Positions 7,112-15,172 of a stretch of DNA of 17,684 bases are shown one piece after another. Each line of letters opens with the position of its first letter. Positions within the stretch are counted from its first letter, which is position 1. The stretch covers positions 1 to 17,684 of the forward strand of contig JAEEIQ010000055.1 in NCBI GenBank assembly GCA_016281435.1, written 5' to 3'. The notes under the pieces are model-generated. The model had not been told where the DNA came from, ran no database searches, and worked only from the letters and a program-made list of their open reading frames with translations. This stretch comes from Bacteroidales bacterium. GTDB taxonomy: Bacteria; Bacteroidota; Bacteroidia; Bacteroidales; UBA932. Made by a program: the position numbers and the translations under genes.

Positions 7112-9261
7112 TCTTTCCAGACCTTGAGATACTCCTGCAGGGCCCACATCTCGTCCCTGTAGCGGGCAGCCGCGCTGAAATCCAGCTCCGCGGCGGAATG
7201 GGTCATCTTCTCCTTGTCCTCCGCTACCAGCTTTTCGACCTGCTCCCGGCTCATGGAACGGATCACGGGATCCTGCAGAACGGCCGCGAGATCGGCCCTT
7301 ATGCGGCCGGCCTCGAAGGCGGAACCGGCCTCCCGCTTCGAATCATGTCCGAGGCCGACGGAGATGCGTCCGCGCCCTAGCTCCGAAGGGCTGGGGATAT
7401 AGGTCGGCGCGTCGTAAGAATTTGCGGCAGAGACCCTTCCGCGCGGCTGCTCCTTGCCGGAAGTCAGCTCGCTCGCGAGGATGTTCGTGCGCGTCTCGAC
7501 CTGGCGCGGGGTGATATGATGCAACTCGTTGTACTCGATCTGGCGGGAGCGGCGGCGGTTCGTCTCGCGTATGGTCTCCTCCATCGCGGGAGTGATAGTG
7601 TCCGCATACATCACGACGAGGCCGTTGATGTTGCGGGCGGCCCGGCCGGCTGTCTGCGTGAGGGCGCGCGTCGTGCGGAGGAACCCCTCCTTGTCCGCAT
7701 CCAGGATGGCCACGAGCGAGACGGACGGGATGTCGAGACCCTCTCGCAGGAGGTTCACCCCGACCAGCACGTCGAAGAGCCCGTTCTTGAAATCCTCGAT
7801 GATCTCGACCCTCTCCGAAGTGTCCACGTCCGAATGGATGTAGCGCACGCGCACCCCGATGCGCTCGAGATAGGAATTCAGTTCCTCTGCCATGCGCTTG
7901 GTGAGCGTCGTCACGAGCACCCTTTCCTCCCGCTCGGAACGCTCCCGTATCTTCTCGACGAGATCGTCCACCTGGTTCTTCGTCGGCAGGACCTCGATGG
8001 GAGGGTCGAGCAGGCCGGTGGGCCGCACAAGCTGCTCCACGACAAGGCCTTCCGAGGCCTCTAGCTCGTACTCCGCCGGGGTGGCGCTGACATAGACCTT
8101 CTGCCCGGTTATGGCGTTGAACTCCTGGAAGGTAAGCGGCCTGTTGTCTGCCGCGGCGGGAAGCCGGAAGCCGTACTGGATGAGGACCTCCTTGCGGGAA
8201 TGGTCGCCGCCGTACATGGCCCGCACCTGGGGCAGGGTCACGTGCGACTCATCGACGAAGGTGATGAAATCCTTCGGGAAATAATCCAGCAGGCAGAAGG
8301 GGCGCTGTCCCTCGGAGCGGCCGTCGAAATAACGGGAATAATTCTCGATCCCGGGGCACCAGCCCATCTCCTTTATCATCTCGAGGTCATACTCGACCCT
8401 CTGCTTCAAACGTTTGGCCTCCAGGCCCTTGCCCATATCCTCAAACCAGTCGATCTGGCGCTTCAGGTCGTCCTGGATGTGGCTTACAGCGGCGATCCCG
8501 CGCTCCTTCGTCGTGACGAAGTTGTTGGCCGGGTAGATCGAGATGCTCTCGACCTCCTCGATCGTCGCTCCGGTCAGCGGGTCGATCACGAAGAGCCCCT
8601 CGACCTCGTCCCCGAAAAACTCTATGCGGACGGCGTTGTCGGAGCCTCCGAGATAGACGTCCACGGTGTCCCCGCGCACGCGGAAGGTGCCCCTCTTGAA
8701 GTCCACCTCCGTGCGGGAGTAAAGCGCGTCCACGAGCTTGTACAGCAGGGAAGTAAGGCTTCTCGTCTCGCCCCGGCGGACCGTCACCGTCTGCTCGTGG
8801 AAGTCGTCCGGGTTGCCTATGCCGTAGAGGCACGAGACCGAAGAGACGACAACGACGTCCCGGCGCCCGGAAAGCAGGGCCGATGCGGCCGAAAGGCGCA
8901 ACTTGTCGATCTGGTCGTTGATGCTGAGATCCTTCTCGATATAGGTGTCGCTCTGGGGTATGTAGGCTTCGGGCTGGTAGTAGTCGTAGTAGGAGACGAA
9001 ATACTCGACGGCGTTGTTCGGGAAGAAGGATTTGAACTCCCCGTAAAGTTGGGCCGCGAGGGTCTTGTTATGGCTGAGGATCAGGGCCGGCCTCTGCAGG
9101 CGCTCGATCACCCCGGCCATGGTGAAAGTCTTTCCGGACCCGGTCACGCCGAGCAGGGTCACGCCCCCGACCCCGCTCTCGATCGCGGAGCAGAGCTGGT
9201 CTATGGCCCGGGGCTGGTCGCCGGAGGGCTTGAACTCGGATTCAAGATGGAATTTTGCCAT
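7108..9261 (-). CDS. uvrB: UvrABC excinuclease subunit B
   Basis: UvrB is the damage-verifying helicase-like subunit of nucleotide excision repair, loaded by UvrA and then bound by UvrC. The 717-residue product has Walker A GVTGSGKT (38-45), the damage-probing beta-hairpin [12 protein letters not shown] (91-102), the DESHVTL Walker B region, the helicase C-terminal motifs including [11 protein letters not shown] and QTAGRAARN, and a C-terminal UVR motif (about the last 45 residues) for UvrC contact. Length is normal or slightly above. The ATG at 9261 is chosen over the GTG at 9270 because a perfect -7 promoter element covers 9270-9277; the transcript would then be nearly leaderless. It is convergent with relA and shares the bases CTAG for both stops. 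Confidence 0.97.
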   Translation of the reverse strand: MAKFHLESEFKPSGDQPRAIDQLCSAIESGVGGVTLLGVTGSGKTFTMAGVIERLQRPALILSHNKTLAAQLYGEFKSFFPNNAVEYFVSYYDYYQPEAYIPQSDTYIEKDLSINDQIDKLRLSAASALLSGRRDVVVVSSVSCLYGIGNPDDFHEQTVTVRRGETRSLTSLLYKLVDALYSRTEVDFKRGTFRVRGDTVDVYLGGSDNAVRIEFFGDEVEGLFVIDPLTGATIEEVESISIYPANNFVTTKERGIAAVSHIQDDLKRQIDWFEDMGKGLEAKRLKQRVEYDLEMIKEMGWCPGIENYSRYFDGRSEGQRPFCLLDYFPKDFITFVDESHVTLPQVRAMYGGDHSRKEVLIQYGFRLPAAADNRPLTFQEFNAITGQKVYVSATPAEYELEASEGLVVEQLVRPTGLLDPPIEVLPTKNQVDDLVEKIRERSEREERVLVTTLTKRMAEELNSYLERIGVRVRYIHSDVDTSERVEIIEDFKNGLFDVLVGVNLLREGLDIPSVSLVAILDADKEGFLRTTRALTQTAGRAARNINGLVVMYADTITPAMEETIRETNRRRSRQIEYNELHHITPRQVETRTNILASELTSGKEQPRGRVSAANSYDAPTYIPSPSELGRGRISVGLGHDSKREAGSAFEAGRIRADLAAVLQDPVIRSMSREQVEKLVAEDKEKMTHSAAELDFSAAARYRDEMWALQEYLKVWKD

Positions 9262-9269
9262 ACGTAACA

Positions 9270-9277
9270 CAAAGATA
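9270..9277 (-). promoter_or_regulatory. uvrB promoter -7 element
   Basis: Read on the minus strand the sequence is TATCTTTG, identical to the rpsA -7 element and an exact TAnnTTTG. Only eight bases separate it from the ATG, which implies a leader of just a few bases. The -33 position is not obvious. I see no SOS-type operator I could defend. Confidence 0.65.
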
Positions 9278-9304
9278 ATTATTTTTTTATTGCCGGGGAA
9301 TGCT

Positions 9305-9312
9305 TATATTTG
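9305..9312 (+). promoter_or_regulatory. -7 promoter element pointing into the structured segment
   Basis: TATATTTG is an exact TAnnTTTG on the plus strand; the -33 position falls in the T-run at 9282-9288. Transcription should begin near 9317-9319, exactly where the multi-helix segment starts. It lies 28 bases from the divergent uvrB -7 element. Confidence 0.55.
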
Positions 9313-9318
9313 TACAAT

Positions 9319-9515
9319 AATCAGCCAAGTGGCGGAAAGCCATCGAAGAATCCGGGAAAAGGGCGCTGGACAGGCTCCTCGAACCGTAGGACAGCGGCGA
9401 AAGAAACGGAGTGGATTCCGGCTGCTTCCGGGGACGGAGTTTTTAAGAAAAACGGTGTCCCGGGGAGTGGAAAGTGTGCGCCCAGCGTTCGCCGAAAATT
9501 TCCGTAACGAGCTGA
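9319..9515 (+). ncRNA. Candidate small structured RNA, family not recognised
   Basis: About 200 bases with ends that pair: TCAGC (9321-9325) with GCTGA (9511-9515). Inside are TGGC-GGAAA-GCCA (9330-9342); GAATCC (9348-9353) with GGATTC (9413-9418), enclosing CGCTG (9364-9368) with CAGCG (9392-9396) and TCCT (9376-9379) with AGGA (9388-9391); GGGAC (9431-9435) with GTCCC (9457-9461), enclosing GTTTTT (9439-9444) with AAAAAC (9448-9453); and GGAAA (9469-9473) with TTTCC (9499-9503). Together these form a closed, nested, branched layout. An exact -7 element lies just upstream, and a second promoter-like sequence lies between it and the next gene. Diagnostic sequences of tmRNA, RNase P RNA or SRP RNA are absent. 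It could instead be a structured 5' leader of the downstream gene, or chance pairing. Confidence 0.4.
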
Positions 9516-9526
9516 AAATCAATTCC

Positions 9527-9554
9527 TTGCAAAGGCAGCAAAAATAATATTTTG
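9527..9554 (+). promoter_or_regulatory. Probable promoter of the nucleotide-sugar cluster
   Basis: TTG (9527-9529), an 18-base spacer, then TATTTTG (9548-9554), a one-base-short form of TAnnTTTG. It resembles the rpsA promoter in layout and AT content. The transcript would start near 9560 and have a leader of about 14 bases. It may be the head of the whole 9574-17417 transcription unit. Confidence 0.45.
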
Positions 9555-9573
9555 TTAAACCAAACGATTCTGT

Positions 9574-11499
9574 ATGAATCTGAAAAATCTCAAAATCACC
9601 AAGCTCAGGGAGAACTATCTCCGCAGTGAAATCATTTTCTCCATCGACTTCGTCCTCTCGATGGCGGCTTCCTTCATCGTGCTCTTCGGCACTGACCGGC
9701 TGCTGTCGATACCCCTGACGTCCAGGGACCTGTGCATAGTCTATTTCTGCGCCGCTGCGATAGGATCGGGCGTGATGTTCCTCTGGGCCAGGACCTACAA
9801 GATCATCATCCGTCACATCGGGATCAAGGATGTCATCCCCTTCATCTTCTCGGCGGCCGGCAAATCCGTGTTGATCCTGATCGCGATCGCGGTCAGCGGC
9901 TTCTACTCGAACTGGCTGTTCTTCATCTCCGGGCTGGACTTCATGGTCACGCTGGCCCTGCTGCTCGGGGTGAGGATAGTGATGATCCTCGTTTACAACG
10001 CGCTCAACAGCCGTCTCCTTGAGAAATACGAGCACGAGCGCATCCTCGTCTACGGCACCTCCGACAAGAGCGTGGCGACCATAGTACGCCTGCAGAACTC
10101 GAAGCACTACAAGATGCTCGGCTTCGTCGAGCGCTCCACTGTCCGGTCCAGCCTCATCCTCGACCAGTACCCGGTGTACCATTTCGACGACGAGAGGCAG
10201 TTGCGCAAGATCATCCTCGACAACGGGATCGACGCCGTGCTCTTCTCGAAAGACACGGACGCCCAGGGCGAGGAAGACGGGCTGATCAAGTTCTGCTCGC
10301 AGCACGGTGTGAAGATCCTGATAATCCCCTCCGTGGACGAAGTCGTGGAAGGCCAGTCCATCCTGCGCCCCCGCGAAGTCAAGGTCGAGGACCTTCTCGG
10401 CCGCAAGGAGATAGTGATCTCGCTCGACGCGATCAGGGCCAACTTCGCCGGCAAGGTAGTGATGGTCACCGGCGCCGCCGGATCGATAGGCTCGGAGCTG
10501 GTGCGCCAGCTTGCGACCTTCGGGGTGAAGCAGCTCGTCCTCTTCGACAACGCCGAGACCCCGATGCACAACCTCCGCCTCGAACTCGAATCCCGTTTCC
10601 CCGAGCTCTACTTCGTGCCCGTGATAGGCGACGTGCGCCAGAAGGAACGCGTGGACTTCGCCTTCCGCACCTGGCACCCGCAGGTGGTCTTCCACGCCGC
10701 GGCCTACAAGCACGTGCCCCTGATGGAAGAAAACCCCTGCGAAGCAGTCCTCGTCAACGTCTACGGCACACGCAACGTGGCCGACAAGTGCCTCGAATAC
10801 GGGGTCGAGAAGATGGTCATGATCTCGACGGACAAGGCCGTCAACCCAACCAACATCATGGGCTGCACGAAGCGGCTCGCCGAAATCTATGTCCAGAGCC
10901 TCGGCCTCTCGATCGAGAAAGGCGAGACCCGCGGCAAGACCCGCTTTGTCACGACGCGCTTCGGCAACGTGCTGGGCTCCAACGGCTCCGTGATCCCGCG
11001 CTTCCGCGAGCAGATCGCCGCCGGCGGCCCCGTCACGGTCACGCATCCCGACATCAACCGCTTCTTCATGACCATACCGGAGGCCTGCCGCCTCGTCATG
11101 GAGGCCGCGACGATGAGCACCGGGAACCAGATCTTCGTCTTCGACATGGGCAAGGCCGTGAAGATCGACCAGCTCGCCCGCCGCATGATCACCCTCGCCG
11201 GATTCGTGCCGGACAAGGACATCAAGATCGAATACACGGGCCTGCGCCCCGGCGAAAAGCTCTACGAGGAAGTGCTCTCGGACAAGGAAAACACCCTGCC
11301 CGCCTTCCACGAGAGGATACGCATCGCGAAGGTGCGCGCCTACGAGTACGAAGACGCCTGCAAGGTAGTCTCTACCCTCGAAACCCTCGCCCGCAAGGTC
11401 GAAATCCCGGACATGGTGAAACTGATGAAGCGCACCGTGCCTGAATTCAAATCGGCTTCATCCTCCAAATTTGCAGAATACGATGTTCAAACTGACTGA
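9574..11499 (+). CDS. Membrane nucleotide-sugar 4,6-dehydratase/epimerase (CapD/FlaA1/WbpM family)
   Basis: Probable UDP-HexNAc 4,6-dehydratase for surface glycan synthesis. The 641-residue product has about four membrane segments in the first 140 residues (roughly 19-40, 53-72, 88-110, 114-140), a CoA-binding-like Rossmann segment (about 155-260), and a C-terminal extended-SDR domain. NAD is bound by TGAAGSIG (299-306). The usual catalytic YxxxK is replaced by STDK at 418-421 in MISTDKAVNPTN, as is typical of this family, followed by GCTKRLAE and TRFGNVLGSNGSVIP. The domain order and length match the large membrane-bound branch (WbpM, PglF, CapD) rather than the soluble FlaA1/PseB branch. 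Its 3' end overlaps the superoxide dismutase gene by 17 bases. The exact substrate cannot be told from sequence alone. Confidence 0.9.
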   Translation: MNLKNLKITKLRENYLRSEIIFSIDFVLSMAASFIVLFGTDRLLSIPLTSRDLCIVYFCAAAIGSGVMFLWARTYKIIIRHIGIKDVIPFIFSAAGKSVLILIAIAVSGFYSNWLFFISGLDFMVTLALLLGVRIVMILVYNALNSRLLEKYEHERILVYGTSDKSVATIVRLQNSKHYKMLGFVERSTVRSSLILDQYPVYHFDDERQLRKIILDNGIDAVLFSKDTDAQGEEDGLIKFCSQHGVKILIIPSVDEVVEGQSILRPREVKVEDLLGRKEIVISLDAIRANFAGKVVMVTGAAGSIGSELVRQLATFGVKQLVLFDNAETPMHNLRLELESRFPELYFVPVIGDVRQKERVDFAFRTWHPQVVFHAAAYKHVPLMEENPCEAVLVNVYGTRNVADKCLEYGVEKMVMISTDKAVNPTNIMGCTKRLAEIYVQSLGLSIEKGETRGKTRFVTTRFGNVLGSNGSVIPRFREQIAAGGPVTVTHPDINRFFMTIPEACRLVMEAATMSTGNQIFVFDMGKAVKIDQLARRMITLAGFVPDKDIKIEYTGLRPGEKLYEEVLSDKENTLPAFHERIRIAKVRAYEYEDACKVVSTLETLARKVEIPDMVKLMKRTVPEFKSASSSKFAEYDVQTD

Positions 11500-12055
11500 C
11501 CTCCCTTACGCTCCGGACGCACTGGAGCCCGTTATCAGCGCCCGTACGCTGGAGTTCCACCACGGCAAGCACCTCAAGGGCTACGTGGACAAACTCAACG
11601 AACTTATCGCAGGCACCCCCTTCGAGGAGCAGCCTCTGGAAGACATAATCCGGGGCTCTGAAGGCGCCGTGTTCAACAACGCGGGCCAGATCCTGAACCA
11701 CGAGATGTACTTCGAACAGTTCTCCGCCGCCCCTTCGGCTCCCGCCGGGGCCCTTGCAGCGAAGATCGCGGAGCAGTGGGGCAGCATCGACGCCTTCAAG
11801 GCCGAATTCGCCGCGAAAGGCGCCGGAGTTTTCGGCAGCGGCTGGGTCTGGCTCGCCGCCAACGCGGAAGGGCAGTTGCAGATCCTGCAGGAAAGCGGCG
11901 CGGGCAACCCCGTCGCTCGCGGGCTCAGGCCCATCCTGACCTTCGACGTCTGGGAGCACGCCTACTACCTCGACTGGCAGAACAGGCGCCCGGCCTACCT
12001 CGAAGCCCTCTGGAAGATACTCGACTGGAAAGTCATAGAAAAGCGTTTTGCGTAG
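11483..12055 (+). CDS. sodB: Superoxide dismutase, iron or cambialistic type
   Basis: Converts superoxide to oxygen and hydrogen peroxide in the cytoplasm. The 190-residue product has all four metal ligands: H26 in LEFHHGKH, H73 in QILNHEMYF, and D155 and H159 in DVWEHAYYLDW. Q69 in FNNAGQ is at the position that carries the active-site Gln in iron enzymes, so I favour Fe or cambialistic use over strict Mn. Length is normal, with no signal peptide. The ATG at 11483 gives the usual MFKLTDLPYA start; an in-frame TTG 12 bases earlier adds nothing. It overlaps the gene before by 17 bases and the gene after by 8, so it is embedded in the sugar operon, which is unusual for a stress enzyme. Confidence 0.95.
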   Translation: MFKLTDLPYAPDALEPVISARTLEFHHGKHLKGYVDKLNELIAGTPFEEQPLEDIIRGSEGAVFNNAGQILNHEMYFEQFSAAPSAPAGALAAKIAEQWGSIDAFKAEFAAKGAGVFGSGWVWLAANAEGQLQILQESGAGNPVARGLRPILTFDVWEHAYYLDWQNRRPAYLEALWKILDWKVIEKRFA

Positions 12056-13109
12056 GAGGGTTGTTCTCATAACCGGAGGAGCCGGATTCATAGGCAGCCA
12101 CGTCGTGCGGCTGTTCGTCACGAAGTACCCGGAGTACAGGATCATCAACCTCGACAAGCTGACCTACGCCGGGAACCTCGCGAACCTGCGAGACATCGAG
12201 GACAGGTCGAACTATCGGTTCGTGAAGATGGACATCTGCGACTTCGAGGGAGTGCTGGCCCTGATGCGCGAAGAAGGCGTCGACGGGATTATCCACCTTG
12301 CGGCGGAATCGCACGTCGACCGTTCGATCAAGGACCCCTTCACCTTCGCCCAGACTAACGTCATGGGGACTTTGAGTCTCCTTCAGGCCGCGAAGGCCGC
12401 ATGGGAAGGCGCTTTCGAAGGGAAGAGGTTCTACCATATCTCGACGGACGAAGTCTACGGGGCGCTGCAGATGGACGGCCGGCTCTTTACGGAGGAAACC
12501 AGGTACAATCCGCACTCTCCATATTCGGCGGCGAAGGCTTCGAGCGACCATTTCGTGCGGGCCTTCCATGACACCTACGGTCTTCCGGTAGTCGTCACGA
12601 ACTGCTCGAACAACTACGGCCCCTACCAGTTCCCCGAGAAGCTCATCCCGCTGTTCATCAACAATATCCGGCACCGCAAGCCGCTGCCGGTGTACGGGAA
12701 GGGCGAGAACGTGCGCGACTGGCTCTATGTCGAGGACCACGCGAGGGCGATAGACCTGATCTTCCATGAAGGCCGCGACGGGGACACCTACAACATCGGC
12801 GGCTTCAACGAGTGGAAGAACATCGACATAGTGAAGGTGCTGATCCGGACCGTGGACCGGCTCCTCGGCCGCGCCGAAGGGGAGGACATGGACCTGATTA
12901 CCTATGTCACCGACCGTGCCGGGCACGACCTGCGCTACGCAATCGACTCCCGAAAGCTGCAGCGCGAACTCGGCTGGGAACCCTCCCTCCAGTTCGAAGA
13001 AGGCATAGAAAAGACAGTCCGCTGGTACCTCGACCACCAGGCCTGGCTCGACAACGTCACCTCCGGCGACTACCAGAGGTACTACGAGGAGATGTATAAA
13101 GGACGATAA
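12048..13109 (+). CDS. rmlB: dTDP-glucose 4,6-dehydratase
   Basis: Second step of the dTDP-sugar pathway: dTDP-glucose to dTDP-4-keto-6-deoxyglucose. The 353-residue product has the NAD motif TGGAGFIG (9-16), the RmlB hallmark LAAESHVDRSI (84-94), the catalytic triad region STDEVYG with T133-D134-E135, and the YxxxK pair Y159/K163 in PYSAAKASSD. NNYGPYQFPEKLIP and NVRDWLYVEDH are further family blocks. The only start codon that gives a complete nucleotide-binding strand is a TTG at 12048, inside the end of sodB; an in-frame stop at 12036 rules out anything earlier, and no in-frame ATG or GTG lies before the motif. rmlA begins directly after its stop. Confidence 0.93.
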   Translation: MRRRVVLITGGAGFIGSHVVRLFVTKYPEYRIINLDKLTYAGNLANLRDIEDRSNYRFVKMDICDFEGVLALMREEGVDGIIHLAAESHVDRSIKDPFTFAQTNVMGTLSLLQAAKAAWEGAFEGKRFYHISTDEVYGALQMDGRLFTEETRYNPHSPYSAAKASSDHFVRAFHDTYGLPVVVTNCSNNYGPYQFPEKLIPLFINNIRHRKPLPVYGKGENVRDWLYVEDHARAIDLIFHEGRDGDTYNIGGFNEWKNIDIVKVLIRTVDRLLGRAEGEDMDLITYVTDRAGHDLRYAIDSRKLQRELGWEPSLQFEEGIEKTVRWYLDHQAWLDNVTSGDYQRYYEEMYKGR

Positions 13110-13994
13110 ATGAAAGGAATCGTACTTGCCGGAGGCTCCGGCACAAGGCTTTACCCTATAACGAAGGGCGTCAGCAAGCAGCTGCTGCCCGTCTATGACA
13201 AGCCGATGGTCTATTACCCCATCAGCATGCTGATGCTGGCGGGGATACGGGATATTCTGATCATCTCCACCCCTCAGGACCTTCCGGCCTTCCGCCGCCT
13301 GCTGGGCGACGGGAGCGAGCTCGGAGTCCGCTTCGAATACGCCGAGCAGCCCTCGCCGGACGGCCTCGCGCAGGCCTTCATCATAGGCGAAAAGTTCATA
13401 GGGAGCGACAGCGTGTGCCTGGTCCTCGGGGACAATATCTTCTACGGCAGCAGGTTCACCGAACTGCTGCGGGACGCGGTCCGCGCGGCGGAAAGCGGAG
13501 CCAAGGCCACCGTCTTCGGCTACTGGGTATCGGACCCCGAAAGATACGGCGTCGCCGAATTCGACGGGCAGGGCAACTGCGTGTCGATAGAAGAAAAGCC
13601 GAAGGAGCCTAAAAGCAACTATGCGGTCGTGGGGATGTATTTCTATCCCAACGAGGTCGTCCGGATTGCCAAAGGGATCAGGCCCAGCGCCCGCGGCGAA
13701 CTGGAGATTACGGATGTCAACCGGGCCTTCCTTGGCGAAGGCCGGCTGAAGGTGCAGCCCCTCGGGCGCGGGTTCGCATGGCTGGACACAGGCACGCACG
13801 ACAGCCTCTCCGAGGCCTCGACCTTCGTCGAAGTGATCGAGAAGCGCCAGGGCCTGAAGGTCGCCTGCCTGGAAGAAATCGCCTTCCGGGCCGGATGGAT
13901 CGACGAGTCCTGCATGCGCTGCCTTGCTGAACCCATGCTGAAAAACCAGTACGGGCAGTACCTGATGAAAGTGATTGAAGATTCGAAACAATAA
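13110..13994 (+). CDS. rmlA: Glucose-1-phosphate thymidylyltransferase
   Basis: First step of the dTDP-sugar pathway: glucose-1-phosphate plus dTTP to dTDP-glucose. The 294-residue product has the nucleotide-binding signature GGSGTRLYP (8-16), K23 in [19 protein letters not shown] (81-88), the metal-binding D108 in [10 protein letters not shown], and EEKP near 161-164. Length and C-terminal block match the short RmlA type. It directly follows rmlB, with the reverse of the biochemical order. rmlC and rmlD, needed to finish dTDP-rhamnose, are not in this window, so the product may be a different dTDP-6-deoxysugar or those genes lie elsewhere. Confidence 0.95.
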   Translation: MKGIVLAGGSGTRLYPITKGVSKQLLPVYDKPMVYYPISMLMLAGIRDILIISTPQDLPAFRRLLGDGSELGVRFEYAEQPSPDGLAQAFIIGEKFIGSDSVCLVLGDNIFYGSRFTELLRDAVRAAESGAKATVFGYWVSDPERYGVAEFDGQGNCVSIEEKPKEPKSNYAVVGMYFYPNEVVRIAKGIRPSARGELEITDVNRAFLGEGRLKVQPLGRGFAWLDTGTHDSLSEASTFVEVIEKRQGLKVACLEEIAFRAGWIDESCMRCLAEPMLKNQYGQYLMKVIEDSKQ

Positions 13995-13999
13995 GTTTT

Positions 14000-15172
14000 A
14001 TGCTCTGCGAAGAACGCTTCAAGGAAATATACCAGAAGGACCCTGCGGGGGTGGCATTCTGCCCGTACAGGGTGTGCCCGATCGGCGCCCATTCCGACCA
14101 TAACCTCGGGAAGATCACGGGCTTTGCGATCGACAAGGGCATCCATATCGCCTTCGCCCCGAAGATGAACGGCGTCGTCGAGATGGCCTCCCTGCAGTTC
14201 CCGAAAAGGGCTCAGTGGCATATTGCGTCGGTGCCGGCCTTGAAGCAGAATGATTGGGCGGATTACCTTCGTGGAGCGACTCTCATGCTGGGCAAAAGAT
14301 ATAAACTGGGTCTCGGTATCTGCGGCGTGATTGAAGGCTCGCTGCCTATCGGGGGCCTTTCCTCCAGCGCGGCGGTGATCATTGCTTTCCTTGTGGCTCT
14401 TTGCAAGATCAACGGGATCGAGCCTGACCGGCAGGAAATAATCGACATCGCCCATGAAGCTGAATCGGTCTATGTCGGGGTCGGCGTCGGAAAACTGGAC
14501 CAGAGCTGTGAAGTGCTCTGCCGCAAGGACCATCTGTTCTATCTTGACACCAGGAACGGGGAATATGAATTGATCCCGAAGAGCGCGAAGATGAAGCCAT
14601 TCAAGATAGCCATCTTCTTCTCCGGACTGGAACAGAGCCTCGCCGCATCGGGCTACAATGTCCGTGTGGACGAGCTTAGGGCCGGGGTTTATGCGCTGCA
14701 GGCTTTTGCCGGAATGGAGTATGGGAAAGTCAAGGACGCTAATGCCCGTAATGTCCCGAGAGAGGTATACGAGCAGTATAAGGACAGGCTTCCCCAGCCC
14801 TGGGCTCGTAGGTGCGAGCATTGGTATACCGAGTTCGAGCGCGTAGAAAAAGGGGTTGAGGCTTGGCGTAAAGGAGATATCGGGGAGTATGGCCGTCTGT
14901 CTTTCGAATCTGGATGGAGCAGCATCCATAACTGGGAATCCGGAGCCCCGGAGCAGATACGTCTTTACGAGATAATGACCCGTACCGAGGGTATCTACGG
15001 CGGCCGTTTCAGCGGAGCCGGCTTCAAGGGCTGCTGCATGGCGCTGATCGATCCGGCGTGTGAGGAGTCCGTCAACAGGGAGGTCTCTGATGCGTATCTG
15101 AAGTCTTTCCCTGCGATGGAAGGAAAGTATAGCGCTTATGTCTGCGGTAGTGCGGACGGAGTGAAGTTATGA
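14000..15172 (+). CDS. GHMP sugar kinase, probable galacturonokinase (uronate 1-kinase)
   Basis: Predicted to phosphorylate a free uronic acid at C1 using ATP. The 390-residue product has galactokinase-fold motifs: motif 1 CPYRVCPIGAHSDH (21-34), motif 2 ATP loop PIGGLSSSAAV (116-126), the likely catalytic Asp D167 in GKLDQS, and motif 3 GGRFSGAGFKGCCMALID (334-351). In galactokinases motif 1 reads N-I-G-E-H-x-D-Y; here the sugar-contacting Glu is A30 and the Tyr is H34. As I recall, plant galacturonokinase has the same GAHxDH pattern, and also shares FSGL-x-Q, GYN-x-RV, SSI-x-N and RFSGAGF-x-GCC. The two downstream genes fit: a nucleotidyltransferase overlapping by four bases, then a UDP-uronate epimerase. 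Glucuronate or another C6-modified hexose is possible. Codon use is less C-ending than in rpsA or relA. Confidence 0.75.
   Translation: MLCEERFKEIYQKDPAGVAFCPYRVCPIGAHSDHNLGKITGFAIDKGIHIAFAPKMNGVVEMASLQFPKRAQWHIASVPALKQNDWADYLRGATLMLGKRYKLGLGICGVIEGSLPIGGLSSSAAVIIAFLVALCKINGIEPDRQEIIDIAHEAESVYVGVGVGKLDQSCEVLCRKDHLFYLDTRNGEYELIPKSAKMKPFKIAIFFSGLEQSLAASGYNVRVDELRAGVYALQAFAGMEYGKVKDANARNVPREVYEQYKDRLPQPWARRCEHWYTEFERVEKGVEAWRKGDIGEYGRLSFESGWSSIHNWESGAPEQIRLYEIMTRTEGIYGGRFSGAGFKGCCMALIDPACEESVNREVSDAYLKSFPAMEGKYSAYVCGSADGVKL

Larger units (their letters stand above)
9262..9573. other. Divergent intergenic region between uvrB and the sugar cluster
   Basis: This 312-base stretch has no convincing protein gene. 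It contains the uvrB promoter on the minus strand, a perfect -7 element on the plus strand (9305-9312), a GC-rich segment able to form several helices (9321-9515), and an AT-rich promoter-like sequence (9527-9554) just before the next start codon at 9574. A 65-codon frame at 9310-9507 is rich in Gly, Ser, Lys and Arg with no recognisable family. Confidence 0.7.

Noticed and set aside
9310..9507. 65-codon frame in the uvrB-capD gap
   Set aside because: It starts within or directly beside the -7 element and encodes a basic low-complexity peptide; RNA structure explains the region better.
9304..11310. Minus-strand open frame of 668 codons opposite the capD-like gene
   Set aside because: Same codon-bias shadow, rich in His, Asp, Glu and Val without motifs; the plus-strand gene has complete SDR motifs and membrane segments.
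11466..11473. CAAATTTG before sodB as a promoter
   Set aside because: It differs from TAnnTTTG at the first base, and the same octamer occurs at 16898-16905 where both copies simply encode Lys-Phe-Ala-Glu.
12033..13991. Minus-strand open frame of 652 codons across rmlB and rmlA
   Set aside because: Shadow of two well-recognised plus-strand genes; its crossing of a gene boundary shows it follows base composition, not protein function.
14000..15172. Ordinary galactokinase of the Leloir pathway
   Set aside because: The sugar-binding Glu of motif 1 is replaced by Ala, and no galT or UDP-glucose epimerase is nearby; the neighbours act on UDP-uronates.
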